Source of the DNA: Limibacillus halophilus
GTDB lineage: Bacteria > Pseudomonadota > Alphaproteobacteria > Kiloniellales > CECT-8803
NCBI RefSeq assembly: GCF_014191775.1
Contig: NZ_JACHXA010000005.1
Coordinates: forward strand, 62,001-126,000
DNA: 64,000 nt
Reading direction: 5' to 3'
The position numbers were made by a program, and so were the translations under genes. Positions 53,260-61,983 of this stretch are shown here, in pieces (position 1 is the stretch's first letter; every line of letters starts with the position of its first letter). The notes beneath the pieces were generated by a model. It was not told where the DNA came from and did not search any database. It saw nothing but the letters and a program-made list of their open reading frames with translations.

Positions 53260-54561
53260 ATGGCAGAAGTATCAATCTGTATCCCAGCTTACCGGGCCGC
53301 CGGTTTCATTAGGCAAACGCTGGACTCGGTGCTGAATCAAACACACTCCGAAATTCGTGTGCTGGTATCGATTGATAGTAATGACGACGACACGGAAACG
53401 ATTTGCCGAGGCTACAGCCCGCCGGGTGGCTTGCGTATCTGGGTTCAGGAAAGAAACCTCGGTTGGGCGGGGAACGTGAACTTCCTGCTTGATCAGGTCG
53501 ATACGCCGTACTTCGCGTTACTACCGCATGACGACCTGCTGGAACCGGACTACATCGCAGCGCTGCTGGAGGCTTTGAAGCAAGCGCCAGATTGTGTTTT
53601 CGCGCAATCACATATGCAGCAGTTCGGCACAAATGAGAATTTGAGAGTCGCCACGGAGTTGCGCGGCAATCTGGATGAGCGCCTGTTACAGTTTTATCTG
53701 AAAGGCGCAAGCGGCCTTCCTTTGCGTGCCGTAACCGACTCCGGCATCCTGAAACAGGGGCACAGGTTGCGCTACAACCGTCACGACAGTTTCGCAGCAG
53801 AGGTTCTTTGGGGTCTGGAAGCGTTGTGTTATGGCGGCGGATGCGTGGTGCCTCGCCCTCTTTACCTCAAGCATACACGGCCTGACAGTCTTATTCCGGG
53901 CCGTAAAGTATGGTCACCGGCGAAGCGCCTCGATGCTCTGCGGATTCATTCTGCGCAGGCCAAGCGGGTTCTCATTGAACATATTGAGAATCCACAAATG
54001 CGGGTGCTTGCATTGATGGCCTGTGATGCCTGGGGGCAGAAGTACATTGAAACTGCAAAGTATTTCGAGCTTGAGAACGCACCCAAGCATGGAGAGGTAT
54101 TGCTACCGGTTCTTTCGCAAATGCCCGTCGAAGGGGACGCGGCCATCGATCAAGCTGGGATCGACAGTCTGCTCAAAGACCCCAGAACGAGCATGATAAA
54201 ATCACGTATGCGGTTTGCTGACGGTCTTCGGCTAATGCACGACGGAAAGATGGCCGATGCCGCCCGTTTATTTAGAGAGGCCTTTGAATTGGATCGGAAC
54301 AGCCCGCAGGCGCTCTTGCGGCAGGGGCACTGCCTGATCAAGAACAAGCAGTTCGATGACGCTCTAGAAATCGCTGACTCCGGAGGATCTCTTTTCCCCA
54401 TGAATGGAGAGTTCGCTGTCCTGGGAGCCCGAGCGGCATTTGGATTACATCGATTGGACGAATCCCGAGCGTTTGCCGAATTGGCTCTAGAATACCCTCA
54501 GCAGCGGCGCTCAGCGGAAGCGTTCTTGGCGATGATCGCAAAAATGCAATCAGCCTGTTGA
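53260..54561 (+). CDS. Family 2 glycosyltransferase with C-terminal TPR-like repeats
   Basis: A 433-residue protein. VSICIPAYRAAGFIRQTLDSVLNQTHSEIRVLVSIDSNDD is the GT-A donor-binding start, and YFALLPHDDLLEPDYI contains the metal-binding D-D motif. The last 110 residues look like TPR repeats (ADAARLFREAFELDRNSPQALLRQGHCLIK). Donor and acceptor are unknown. The ATG at 53260 follows AAGGAG; the longer frame overlaps the FAD enzyme and is rejected. Confidence 0.87.
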   Translation: MAEVSICIPAYRAAGFIRQTLDSVLNQTHSEIRVLVSIDSNDDDTETICRGYSPPGGLRIWVQERNLGWAGNVNFLLDQVDTPYFALLPHDDLLEPDYIAALLEALKQAPDCVFAQSHMQQFGTNENLRVATELRGNLDERLLQFYLKGASGLPLRAVTDSGILKQGHRLRYNRHDSFAAEVLWGLEALCYGGGCVVPRPLYLKHTRPDSLIPGRKVWSPAKRLDALRIHSAQAKRVLIEHIENPQMRVLALMACDAWGQKYIETAKYFELENAPKHGEVLLPVLSQMPVEGDAAIDQAGIDSLLKDPRTSMIKSRMRFADGLRLMHDGKMADAARLFREAFELDRNSPQALLRQGHCLIKNKQFDDALEIADSGGSLFPMNGEFAVLGARAAFGLHRLDESRAFAELALEYPQQRRSAEAFLAMIAKMQSAC

Positions 54562-54633
54562 GCCAAAGGCCTCTGGCGGCCTAATCTGCAGCATCACTAT
54601 TCGTATCCCCTTGGGGTCGAGATCGATTTGACG

Positions 54634-55023
54634 ATGGAATTGCCATGGAAAGCAAAACCCGCAGCCGCTGATCAGCCGCGCGCTGGTCGGTCCGGCGGGC
54701 ACTCCGTGCTCGACGATACGGCTGTGCTCGAAGGGCACATGGCTGGAACCGGATCATTGGAGATACACGGCCGTATGCAGGGCGACATCATGGCCGGTGA
54801 TATCTACATCGCACCGGGTGGGTCGTTGGAAGGCGAGGTAGATGTGTTGCGATTTCGTATTGCCGGGCACTATGTGGGCCGGGCGGACGCGGATAGCGTG
54901 ATCATCGAAAGCACAGCCGAAGTGGAGGGAACGATTCATCATCATGAGATTGTTGTTGAGTCCGGAGCTAAGCTAAAGGGCTTGAAACCCTGGCGGCCGA
55001 CGCGCAAAGCTGAGATGGCGTGA
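54634..55023 (+). CDS. Bactofilin-family protein (1)
   Basis: A 129-residue polymer-forming protein. Short beta-helix repeats are visible: SVLDDTAVLEGHMAGTGSLEIHGRMQGDIMAGDIYIAPGGSLEGEVDV. Bactofilins form membrane-associated filaments linked to cell-wall shape. The flanks are poorly conserved. A TTG at 54628 is a possible alternative start. A second bactofilin follows 62 bp later. Confidence 0.82.
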   Translation: MELPWKAKPAAADQPRAGRSGGHSVLDDTAVLEGHMAGTGSLEIHGRMQGDIMAGDIYIAPGGSLEGEVDVLRFRIAGHYVGRADADSVIIESTAEVEGTIHHHEIVVESGAKLKGLKPWRPTRKAEMA

Positions 55024-55085
55024 TGAAATCTAAAGAGGACTGATCGGGACAGTCGCACCTACAGTCATAATGGGAGAAAAAGATA

Positions 55086-55616
55086 ATGTTCAAACCACAG
55101 CGACCGGAAGAATCCAGTGCCCAGACCACCGCATCGGTACGGGAAGGGACGGCTCGTCCCGCCGGTGGTGGCCGTTCGGTGATTGCATCGGATATGAAGG
55201 TTGTCGGCAATCTGGCCAGCCGCGGTGAGTTGCAGATTGATGGCGAGATTGACGGAGATATCAAAGCGACCACAGTGACCGTGGGTCGTGGCGCTACCAT
55301 ATCTGGATCCATCCTCGCCGATCGGGTCGATGTTCATGGAACCGTCAAGGGGCAGATTGATGGTGCAACCGTCAGTCTTTCGGCAAACGCGAGGATCGAG
55401 GGCGATGTTGTTCATGACTCGCTGGCGGTGGAGGCAGGCGCTTATTTGAACGGCCATGTTCGCAGACGCAATAGCAAGCCTGCTGCCAGTACCGCGACGG
55501 CAAGTACCAGCAGCGCCACAACCGGCCAGGCGACCGCGTCGCCAAGTCATAGTAGCTCGACGGGTGCTTCTTCTTCCGGCAGCAGTGCAACAAGCGGCAG
55601 TTCATCCAAACCCTAA
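55086..55616 (+). CDS. Bactofilin-family protein (2)
   Basis: A 176-residue protein. The core SVIASDMKVVGNLASRGELQIDGEIDGDIKATTVTVGRGATISG is a canonical bactofilin, with DRVDVHGTVKGQIDGATVSLSANARIEGDVVH completing the helix. The last 45 residues are a low-complexity S/T/A tail. It is probably cotranscribed with the first bactofilin. Confidence 0.92.
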   Translation: MFKPQRPEESSAQTTASVREGTARPAGGGRSVIASDMKVVGNLASRGELQIDGEIDGDIKATTVTVGRGATISGSILADRVDVHGTVKGQIDGATVSLSANARIEGDVVHDSLAVEAGAYLNGHVRRRNSKPAASTATASTSSATTGQATASPSHSSSTGASSSGSSATSGSSSKP

Positions 55617-55642
55617 AAACAGCGACTAATTACCCGGTGCTG

Positions 55643-55672
55643 TGATCCGAGCCAGTTTTTACCTCGTAGAGG
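55643..55672 (+). promoter_or_regulatory. Sigma-E (RpoE/ChrR)-type promoter for the SDR operon
   Basis: TGATCC (55643-55648) is followed after exactly 18 bp by TAGAGG (55667-55672). The same -35 and spacing occurs at three other places in the rpoE region. It would start the SDR-SnoaL transcript with a leader of about 120 nt. Confidence 0.65.
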
Positions 55673-55798
55673 ACGAGGTAGGAGGTTGGTGAATCATATG
55701 CAGCACAACTATTTTTCTGAACGCGCCGTGGCCGTGTTTCGACGTCTAGACTTTGACGCTCGATCTGATTGCAACCGCGCTCTCAGGGACGACAACGC

Positions 55799-56593
55799 AT
55801 GAACCTAAAGCCGGTAAAGCCGGAGGACGGGTTTGCGTGGATCACCGGTGCGGGGAAGGGGCTTGGCCGTGCCTTAACCGTTAGACTGGTGGAAGCCGGT
55901 TGGACGGTGTTGGCATCGGCCCGGACAGTAAGCGATTTAGAAGCACTTGCGGACGACACTCGAACGTTCGCGGGTAAGCTGGTGCCACTGCCTCTCGATA
56001 TTACCAACGCAGCAGCCATACAGGTTGCTTTAGATGAGGCTCTGCGGGATCAGCCTCTAGCGTTGGCGGTGCTGAATGCAGGCACTCATGTCGCAACGGA
56101 TTTGAGTAACTTCAAACCTGAAACGGTGAAGATGCTTGTCGATACAAATCTCCTTGGGACCCTGAACTGCCTCTATGCCGTCTTGCCAAGAATGCGGAGC
56201 CAACGGCGCGGACAAATAGCAGTTGTCGGGTCCATGGCTGGATTTTTAGGCCTGCCGAGCGCATCGGTATATGGAATGACCAAGGCGGGATTGATCAACC
56301 TCTGTGAGGCGTTGCAACCCGAACTAGCCGTTGAAGGTGTTCATCTTCAGGCCGTCAACCCGGGGTTTGTGCGGACACCGCTGACAGACAAGAACACTTT
56401 TCCAATGCCCTTTCTAATGGAACTTGATGCGGCGGCAAGGGCCTTCGAGCGCGGGCTAGCGTCACGCCGCTTCGAAATCGTCTTTCCCATGCGGCTTGCG
56501 GTGATCATGAAACTACTGCGCTGTCTTCCCTATGCCCTGTCGCTTCGGGTCACAGCTCAATTCCTTCCTGGAGGCACGAGAGACAATGGCTAG
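55799..56593 (+). CDS. Short-chain dehydrogenase/reductase
   Basis: A 264-residue SDR enzyme. TGAGKGLGRALTVRLVEAGW is the cofactor motif, LNAG the following signature, GSMAGFLGLPSASVYGMTKAGL holds the serine and the Y-x-x-x-K pair. The C terminus is basic and hydrophobic. Substrate unknown. The start at 55799 is chosen over 55769 from the N-terminal pattern. The next gene overlaps by 8 bp. Its placement suggests membership of the RpoE/ChrR regulon. Confidence 0.88.
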   Translation: MNLKPVKPEDGFAWITGAGKGLGRALTVRLVEAGWTVLASARTVSDLEALADDTRTFAGKLVPLPLDITNAAAIQVALDEALRDQPLALAVLNAGTHVATDLSNFKPETVKMLVDTNLLGTLNCLYAVLPRMRSQRRGQIAVVGSMAGFLGLPSASVYGMTKAGLINLCEALQPELAVEGVHLQAVNPGFVRTPLTDKNTFPMPFLMELDAAARAFERGLASRRFEIVFPMRLAVIMKLLRCLPYALSLRVTAQFLPGGTRDNG

Positions 56594-57038
56594 TATTAAG
56601 AAGGATGAGGAAAGTGGGTTCGATCCTCTGCAAAGATATGTTTCCTATCTCGAAGGATTTTCGCCAGATAGCCTCGATGTGCTTGAGGACTATTGCACGT
56701 CCGATATGGTCTTCTCAGATCCTTTCAACTTAACCCGTGGTCGATCGGCTTATCGTCGTGTTTTAGAGAAGATGTACGAGGATGTTCCGAGTATCTCCTT
56801 CGTGGTAACACGATCCTGCGGCACGTGTGTTTCCGGCTACATTACTTGGCAGTTCTCCGGTACAACCAGACAGGGAAACAACATTTCCTTCGAAGGGGTC
56901 TCCGAACTGCTGTTCGATGCCGAAGGGAAGGTCTCCTCACACCGCGATTTCTGGGATCCGGCGGCCGGGCTTTACGAGACGCTTCCCGTGATTGGTTGGC
57001 TGTTACGCAAAATTCGCCGAAAGCTATCGGCCAACTAA
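56586..57038 (+). CDS. SnoaL-like (NTF2 fold) protein, stress operon
   Basis: A 150-residue protein. LQRYVSYLEGFSPDSLDVLEDYCTSDMVFSDPFN, RGRSAYRRVLEKMYEDVPS and FEGVSELLFDAEGKVSSHRDFWDPAAGLYETLPVIGWLLRKIRRKL match the SnoaL-like proteins found beside CFA synthase, DUF1365 and amine-oxidase genes. Function unknown. It overlaps the SDR gene end and converges on the CFA synthase gene with 15 bp between. Confidence 0.86.
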   Translation: MASIKKDEESGFDPLQRYVSYLEGFSPDSLDVLEDYCTSDMVFSDPFNLTRGRSAYRRVLEKMYEDVPSISFVVTRSCGTCVSGYITWQFSGTTRQGNNISFEGVSELLFDAEGKVSSHRDFWDPAAGLYETLPVIGWLLRKIRRKLSAN

Positions 57039-57053
57039 CAGGCAGCGCGATTG

Positions 57054-58265
57054 TTAGCTGCGGGCTAGCGATATTTGGCGAACATCGATGCGCCCTGTGG
57101 AGAAGCCCGCCTCGCAATAAGCGAGATAAAATTTCCACAAACGTCGAAACCTCTCGTCAAACCCGTAACCGCTGATCTGAGGCCAGGCTAAATCGAAGCG
57201 TTCATGCCAGCGCGATAGCGTGGTGGCGTAGTGTTCAGCAAAGCTCTTGCTGTCTTGCCAAGCCAGACCCGCCCGATCGATTTGTTCCCGCAGAGCCGTG
57301 ATGGAAGGCAACATTCCACCAGGGAACACATAGCGTTGAATGAAATCAGCGCCACGTCGGTACTGATCGTAAACTTGGTCTGCAATGGTGATGATCTGCA
57401 ATCCGGCGCGACCCCCGGGTTTCAGATTGTTGCGGACCGTCGAAAAATAATGAGGCCAATAGGCCTCCCCAACCGCTTCGAACATTTCAATGGAAACGAT
57501 GCGATCAAAGAACCCGTGCGTGTCTCTGTAATCTTGCAGCAGAACCTTGACGCGATTTCCCAAACCCTCGCGTTGCAGGCGTTCGGCTACATGGTCGTGC
57601 TGAGCTTTGGATATGGTGATTGCCGTCACGTCGCATTGCAACTCCCGCGCGGCCCAGGTTGCGAAACCGCCCCAACCACAGCCAATTTCAAGCAGGCTAT
57701 GGCCGCGTTCGATCCCTGCGGTCGCAGCCAGGTGTTTGTATTTGGCTTCCTGGGCCTGTTCCAAAGTCATGTCCTGCCGTTCAAAAATCGCCGAGGAATA
57801 GGTCATGCTGTTATCCAGCCAAGTTTGATAGAAAGCATTTCCCAGATCGTAATGCGCGCGGATGTTCTGCTTAGCGCCGAAACGGCTATTGGGGCGCAGC
57901 AGGTGGATCACCCGTTCAGCTACGCGTGACCATCGTCGGCCTTCCAACTGCTGCTCGATTTCCTCGTGGTTTACAGCAATGAGTTTTAAAAATGTTGTGA
58001 TGTCCGAACTATCGCACTCACCAGCAATATAAGCTTCGGCAAATCCGTTGGCGCCACTCGTGAAAAGGCGCCGGAAAAAGCTGCTTTGAAAGATTTGAAG
58101 ATCGGCGTCGGGGCCAGGCTCCTGACCTTTGATCGTTTGCCGGTGCCCGCTCGGTAGCGTCAGATGGAGGCGCCCGCGTGAAAGGCGCGACGTGACGGCC
58201 AGAAATTTACACTCAGATTTGGGCAGGTCTTTCGGTTCCTCGCCTGGGGACAGACAATTCGACAT
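57054..58265 (-). CDS. cfa: Cyclopropane-fatty-acyl-phospholipid synthase family protein
   Basis: A 403-residue methyltransferase using S-adenosylmethionine on unsaturated acyl chains. NIRAHYDLGNAFYQTWLDNSMTYSSAIF is the CFA signature, LLEIGCGWGGFATWAA the SAM-binding loop, and FDRIVSIEMFEAVGEAYW follows. The last gene of the FAD oxidase-DUF1365-CFA operon. In Rhodobacter-type RpoE/ChrR regulons similar genes are induced by singlet oxygen. Confidence 0.92.
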   Translation of the reverse strand: MSNCLSPGEEPKDLPKSECKFLAVTSRLSRGRLHLTLPSGHRQTIKGQEPGPDADLQIFQSSFFRRLFTSGANGFAEAYIAGECDSSDITTFLKLIAVNHEEIEQQLEGRRWSRVAERVIHLLRPNSRFGAKQNIRAHYDLGNAFYQTWLDNSMTYSSAIFERQDMTLEQAQEAKYKHLAATAGIERGHSLLEIGCGWGGFATWAARELQCDVTAITISKAQHDHVAERLQREGLGNRVKVLLQDYRDTHGFFDRIVSIEMFEAVGEAYWPHYFSTVRNNLKPGGRAGLQIITIADQVYDQYRRGADFIQRYVFPGGMLPSITALREQIDRAGLAWQDSKSFAEHYATTLSRWHERFDLAWPQISGYGFDERFRRLWKFYLAYCEAGFSTGRIDVRQISLARS

Positions 58266-58279
58266 CAGCGAACCCCCCT

Positions 58280-59113
58280 TTACTCGGCGGCCTGATCTAA
58301 AGGCGGCCTCACCACGCTGACCTCAGATTGCGGTGCATCTGGCCTCCGGTAGAAACGAGCCCCTAAACGCCACAGCTTGAAAGCTTCCCAATGAATCGCG
58401 GCAATAACTTTAACTGTCATCAGTGGATAGGAAAAGAAGGCCTTGAAGAGGGCCATGTCGGTGAGCGCATGTCGCCTGCCTTTCTGAACCGCGACTAGCG
58501 TTTCACCTTCCGCGGTTGTGTGCCGTATTGCTATCGACAAGCGATCGCCGGGAACCTGGAGGCGAAAGGCATAGGCGCCTTCGGTCGACAGAAAGGGGGA
58601 GACATGCAGCACCTTGTTGCAATATTGCAGCAAGGTTCTCTCGGGACGGAAATCAGGCGGCGTGGGGATCAAATAGCAATGGCAATCGCCGAAGGTGTTT
58701 CTGACCTCGTAGAGCATTGCGGCGAGGTGGCCGCTGCGGTCATAGCAGTACCAAACGCTCAAAGGATTGAAAACGAACCCCAGAATTCGCGGGAAGCAAA
58801 GCAGCATGACACGGCCGCCTTGGAGATTGATACCCGCATCGGCAAGTTGCCTATCAATCCAAGGCCTTAACGCCGTCTGGTCCTTGCTGCCATGATCATG
58901 ATTCCAAACACTAAACAGGTTGAAACGATCGTGGCTGAACAACCGTAACCGGCGGTCCAGAACCGGGAGTGCATCGATGTCCACCAGAAGTGAGAACACG
59001 CGATAAACAAAATGGTTTCCGAAGGGATGCAGGCGTCGATGCATGACATGCCCACGGTAAAGGCAGCTACCGTAAGCTGGCGGTCCAGGTTGAAGTTTTT
59101 CTTCGAGAGACAA
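58280..59113 (-). CDS. DUF1365 protein
   Basis: A 277-residue protein of unknown biochemical role, regularly found between an FAD amine-oxidase-like gene and CFA synthase. LYRGHVMHRRLHPFGNHFVYRVFSLLVDID, FNPLSVWYCYD, EVRNTFGDCHCYLIP and VSPFLSTEGAYAFRL are the family blocks. The start is a TTG at 59113, 3 bp after the upstream stop. The C-terminal helix (ALFKAFFSYPLMTVKVIAAIHWEAFKLW) may touch the membrane. Confidence 0.9.
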   Translation of the reverse strand: MSLEEKLQPGPPAYGSCLYRGHVMHRRLHPFGNHFVYRVFSLLVDIDALPVLDRRLRLFSHDRFNLFSVWNHDHGSKDQTALRPWIDRQLADAGINLQGGRVMLLCFPRILGFVFNPLSVWYCYDRSGHLAAMLYEVRNTFGDCHCYLIPTPPDFRPERTLLQYCNKVLHVSPFLSTEGAYAFRLQVPGDRLSIAIRHTTAEGETLVAVQKGRRHALTDMALFKAFFSYPLMTVKVIAAIHWEAFKLWRLGARFYRRPDAPQSEVSVVRPPLDQAAE

Positions 59114-59116
59114 GGC

Positions 59117-60451
59117 TCACTCCGCCGCGTTATGAAGACGTTCCGACAGGGACTCGACACCGCGCAAGGCAGTGCTTGGTGGCCGGAAGTATTTTGCCCA
59201 GGGGCGATTGACACCGAACTGTTCGGCTACGGTCAGCCCGGACTGTAAAGCGTCTTCGTGAAAACCATAACCGCAGTAGCTTCCACAAAACCAGAACCCG
59301 TCTTGCCCTTGAATTTCGCCGAGCAGGCTCTGAGCCACGGCTGTATGCTCATCGAATTGAGGATGACGGTAGGTGAAAGCCGCGTGTACGAGTTCGGGAC
59401 GTGGCTCCCGATAAGGGTTGAGCGTTACAAAGAGCGGAAAGGAGCGGTCCAGTTTTTGCAACCTGTTCATCCAGTAGGTGACGGCCAGTTGTTGTTCTTT
59501 GTTTCGCCTGTGATTCGACAAATAGTTCCAACTCGCCCAAAGGTGGCGCCGCTGAGGCATCATTGATGGATCGCTATGGAGAACTGCCCGGTTCGGCAGG
59601 TAACGGAAAGTGCTTAGTATTTTTCTGTGCAAGGGGCTCGCCGTAGAGCCCATGATCTTCAGCGCTTGATCTGCGTGGGTTGCGAAAATGACGGAATCGT
59701 ACCTTTCAGCTTGGCCACCAGCGGTGACAACTTCGATGCCGCGCTCCATCTTTTTTACTGCCTGAACTGGTGTACGCAGACGGATTGCGGAACGAAACCC
59801 TTTCGCCATGCGTTCCACATAGCAACGGCTACCGTTCGTGACCGAGCGCCATGTTGGGCGATCGGCGAATTGCAGCAAACCATGATTGGCATAAAAGTTG
59901 ACGAAGCTTGTCGCAGGGAAGGACAAAATATCCTTCAAAGAGCATGACCAGATCGCAGAGGCCATAGGCAGAAGGTGGTCGTAAGCAAAGTCCTGTGAAT
60001 AGCCGTTTTTATTCAGATAATCGCCAAGCGACAAGCCGCTGCACGGTTGCGTCAATAGATGTGGCGCTTCACGAAAGAAACGTTTGATTTCAAAAAGTAA
60101 AAGCCACTGGCTGGGCTTAATCAGATTGCGCTTTTGCCCAAAAAAGCCACTTCTCGACCCCTCATACTCGTACCTGCCGGAAGCAAGCGATACCGCAAAA
60201 GACATGTCGCTGCGTTGGGTCTCTATCCCAAGGTGCTCAAACAGGCAGGTCAGGTTCGGGTAATTGAGTTCATTATAAACGATGAAGCCGGTGTCGACCG
60301 CAACAGGTCCATTCGGCCCGCTCACATCAACCGTGTTTGCGTGCCCTCCGAGTTTTGAATCTGCTTCATACAGCGAAATGTCATGCTTCTGCGCCAGAAG
60401 CCAGGCTGCGCCCAGACCTGCGGCCCCGCTTCCGATTATGGCAATACGCAT
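59117..60451 (-). CDS. NAD(P)/FAD-dependent oxidoreductase, amine-oxidase fold
   Basis: A 444-residue flavoprotein. IAIIGSGAAGLGAAWLLAQKHDISLYEADSKLGGHANT is the FAD motif, and VDTGFIVYNELNYPNLTCLFEHLGI is typical of the group coupled to DUF1365 and CFA synthase. C-terminal WFCGSYCGYGFHEDALQSGL completes the flavin site. It is first in a three-gene operon. The 34-residue upstream extension runs through the promoter region and is rejected. Confidence 0.9.
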   Translation of the reverse strand: MRIAIIGSGAAGLGAAWLLAQKHDISLYEADSKLGGHANTVDVSGPNGPVAVDTGFIVYNELNYPNLTCLFEHLGIETQRSDMSFAVSLASGRYEYEGSRSGFFGQKRNLIKPSQWLLLFEIKRFFREAPHLLTQPCSGLSLGDYLNKNGYSQDFAYDHLLPMASAIWSCSLKDILSFPATSFVNFYANHGLLQFADRPTWRSVTNGSRCYVERMAKGFRSAIRLRTPVQAVKKMERGIEVVTAGGQAERYDSVIFATHADQALKIMGSTASPLHRKILSTFRYLPNRAVLHSDPSMMPQRRHLWASWNYLSNHRRNKEQQLAVTYWMNRLQKLDRSFPLFVTLNPYREPRPELVHAAFTYRHPQFDEHTAVAQSLLGEIQGQDGFWFCGSYCGYGFHEDALQSGLTVAEQFGVNRPWAKYFRPPSTALRGVESLSERLHNAAE

Positions 60452-60486
60452 ATCAGCATCAGATCCCTTACGAGTAATTACTTTAG

Positions 60487-60516
60487 CTAGTACGAGCTTC
60501 TGGGCGGATCGGATCA
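60487..60516 (-). promoter_or_regulatory. Sigma-E-type promoter for the FAD oxidase-DUF1365-CFA operon
   Basis: On the minus strand TGATCC (60516-60511) is followed after 18 bp by TACTAG (60492-60487). The predicted start is about 30 bp before the FAD oxidase ATG. It faces away from the rpoE promoter 20 bp away. Confidence 0.7.
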
Positions 60517-60536
60517 GAAAAAAATCCAAAAGTAAG

Positions 60537-60566
60537 TGATCCGGTGGTCTCACTTTGACGTAAATC
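60537..60566 (+). promoter_or_regulatory. Sigma-E-type promoter for rpoE-chrR (autoregulation)
   Basis: TGATCC (60537-60542) is followed after exactly 18 bp by TAAATC (60561-60566). It is the mirror partner of the promoter at 60487-60516. RpoE/ChrR systems are known to activate their own operon. Confidence 0.72.
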
Positions 60567-60667
60567 AGAGTGTAACCAAGGAGACGCTGGTGGAAATTCA
60601 GCAGAACTTAAGCTGTTTACCCTTTGCCACGGTTGTATTGCGTTGCAGCTCGGCGCAGCATGTCACT

Positions 60668-61246
60668 ATGCCACCGCAGGATGCGAAATACCGGCCGACG
60701 CCAGAGCAGTTGCTAGACCTTATGATGGCTGTGTCGGTCAGCCGTGATCGAGATGCCTTTGCGCAGATTTTTCATTATTACGCGCCGCGGGTGAAATCCT
60801 ATATCCGTAGTTTGAAGGTCGAGGAGAAATCGGCGGAGGACATCGCGCAGGAAGTATTGCTAACGGTATGGCGCTGCGCAGACCAGTATGATCCGCAGAA
60901 ATCCGCTCTTTCCACTTGGATTTTCACGATTGCTCGAAACAAAAGGATCGATGTGGCCCGCCGGGAGAAGCGACCAGAAATCGATCTGAACGATCCTGCC
61001 CTCGTGCCTGAAGGGCCTGCGTCTCCCGACCGAGCTTACGATGCAGCGCAGGTAGCTTTGCGGGTCCGTGCTGCGATCGATACTTTGCCTCAGGAGCAGG
61101 CCACGTTATTGCGTTCTTCTTTTTTCGAGGAAAAATCACACAGCGAACTGGCTGATGAACTTCTGATGCCGCTAGGGACCGTCAAGTCGCGCCTCCGATT
61201 GGCTATCACAAAACTCCGTTCGGCTTTGGAGGATATGAACCAATGA
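60668..61246 (+). CDS. rpoE: ECF sigma factor RpoE (ChrR-controlled)
   Basis: A 192-residue sigma factor. Region 2 is DRDAFAQIFHYYAPRVKSYIRSLKVEEKSAEDIAQEVLLTVWRCADQYDPQKSALSTWIFTIARNKRIDVARR, region 4 LPQEQATLLRSSFFEEKSHSELADELLMPLGTVKSRLRLAI. This is the group that pairs with cupin anti-sigma ChrR. The start is uncertain: ATG at 60668 lacks a strong ribosome site, and the frame is open upstream. It overlaps chrR by 4 bp. Confidence 0.93.
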   Translation: MPPQDAKYRPTPEQLLDLMMAVSVSRDRDAFAQIFHYYAPRVKSYIRSLKVEEKSAEDIAQEVLLTVWRCADQYDPQKSALSTWIFTIARNKRIDVARREKRPEIDLNDPALVPEGPASPDRAYDAAQVALRVRAAIDTLPQEQATLLRSSFFEEKSHSELADELLMPLGTVKSRLRLAITKLRSALEDMNQ

Positions 61247-61899
61247 CTTCTCATCACCCTGATGAGTCCTTACTGCAGGCCTATGCGATTGGGAATCTTG
61301 GTGAGCCTCTCGCGTTGTTGGTTGCAACTCACACGGCGCTTTGCCCTCTTTGTCGGAACGCGGTGCGTGACTTGGAGAGCATTGCTGGCACGCTGCTGGA
61401 CGACCTATCGCCGACGGCGCTTTCCGAAGACAGTCTGAGTTCAGTCTTGGCTCAGTTGGATGGGCGCGAGACCGCAGCCGCAAGTGAAGCATCAAGTCCT
61501 GTAGCGGAAGGGGCGGATACAATCTTGCCTCAGCCATTGCGCGGCTATCTGGGCCGCCGATTATCGGACCTACCTTGGCGGCAAAGAGGTGTCGTTGCCG
61601 ATGTTGCCTTGTTTCCGGATCGCAAGGATTTCACCACCCGGCTTCTTCGCATTCGTAAGGGGTGCAGAGTGCCGCTCCATAGACATGAGGGATTGGAATT
61701 GACCTTGGTCCTCTCAGGTGCGTTCTCCGACAGCCAGGGGCATTATTTGCGCGGTGATATCGCAGTTGCAAACAGTAGCGTCGTGCACCAGCCGGTCGCC
61801 GACGACGATGAGGACTGTATTTGTTTGGCAGTCACAGATGCGCCGGTCTATTTGGCTGGCCCAATCGGGCGTTTGCTAAATTTTGCCTTTAAGTACTGA
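61243..61899 (+). CDS. chrR: ChrR zinc anti-sigma factor with cupin domain
   Basis: A 218-residue protein. The N-terminal anti-sigma domain carries the zinc motif H-T-A-L-C-P-L-C (about residues 30-37), preceded by HHPDESLLQAYAIGNLGEPLALLVA. The C-terminal cupin has VPLHRHEGLELTLVLSGAFSD and NSSVVHQPVADDDE with its metal-type histidines and glutamate. ChrR holds RpoE until singlet oxygen or similar stress. The stop codon TGA is also the first part of the -35 element for rpoH. Confidence 0.94.
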   Translation: MTSHHPDESLLQAYAIGNLGEPLALLVATHTALCPLCRNAVRDLESIAGTLLDDLSPTALSEDSLSSVLAQLDGRETAAASEASSPVAEGADTILPQPLRGYLGRRLSDLPWRQRGVVADVALFPDRKDFTTRLLRIRKGCRVPLHRHEGLELTLVLSGAFSDSQGHYLRGDIAVANSSVVHQPVADDDEDCICLAVTDAPVYLAGPIGRLLNFAFKY

Positions 61900-61926
61900 T
61901 CCATTTTCTTCCTGGGTGCGTAGATA
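61897..61926 (+). promoter_or_regulatory. Sigma-E-type promoter for rpoH, overlapping the chrR stop
   Basis: TGATCC (61897-61902) starts at the chrR stop codon; after exactly 18 bp comes TAGATA (61921-61926). A leader of about 50 nt would precede the rpoH ATG. Confidence 0.72.
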
Positions 61927-61983
61927 AATTAAGGGAAAGGCATAGACTTTCCCGAATGAACAGGAACCCAGGAGTGCGGAATT

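Noticed and set aside
55029-55075. TGATCG-like element before the second bactofilin
   Set aside because: The -35 has a mismatch, and TCATAA rather than a TA-starting -10 lies at 18 bp.
60536-60667. Start of RpoE at 60536
   Set aside because: It would place the protein start inside the sigma-E -35 element, upstream of the predicted transcription start.
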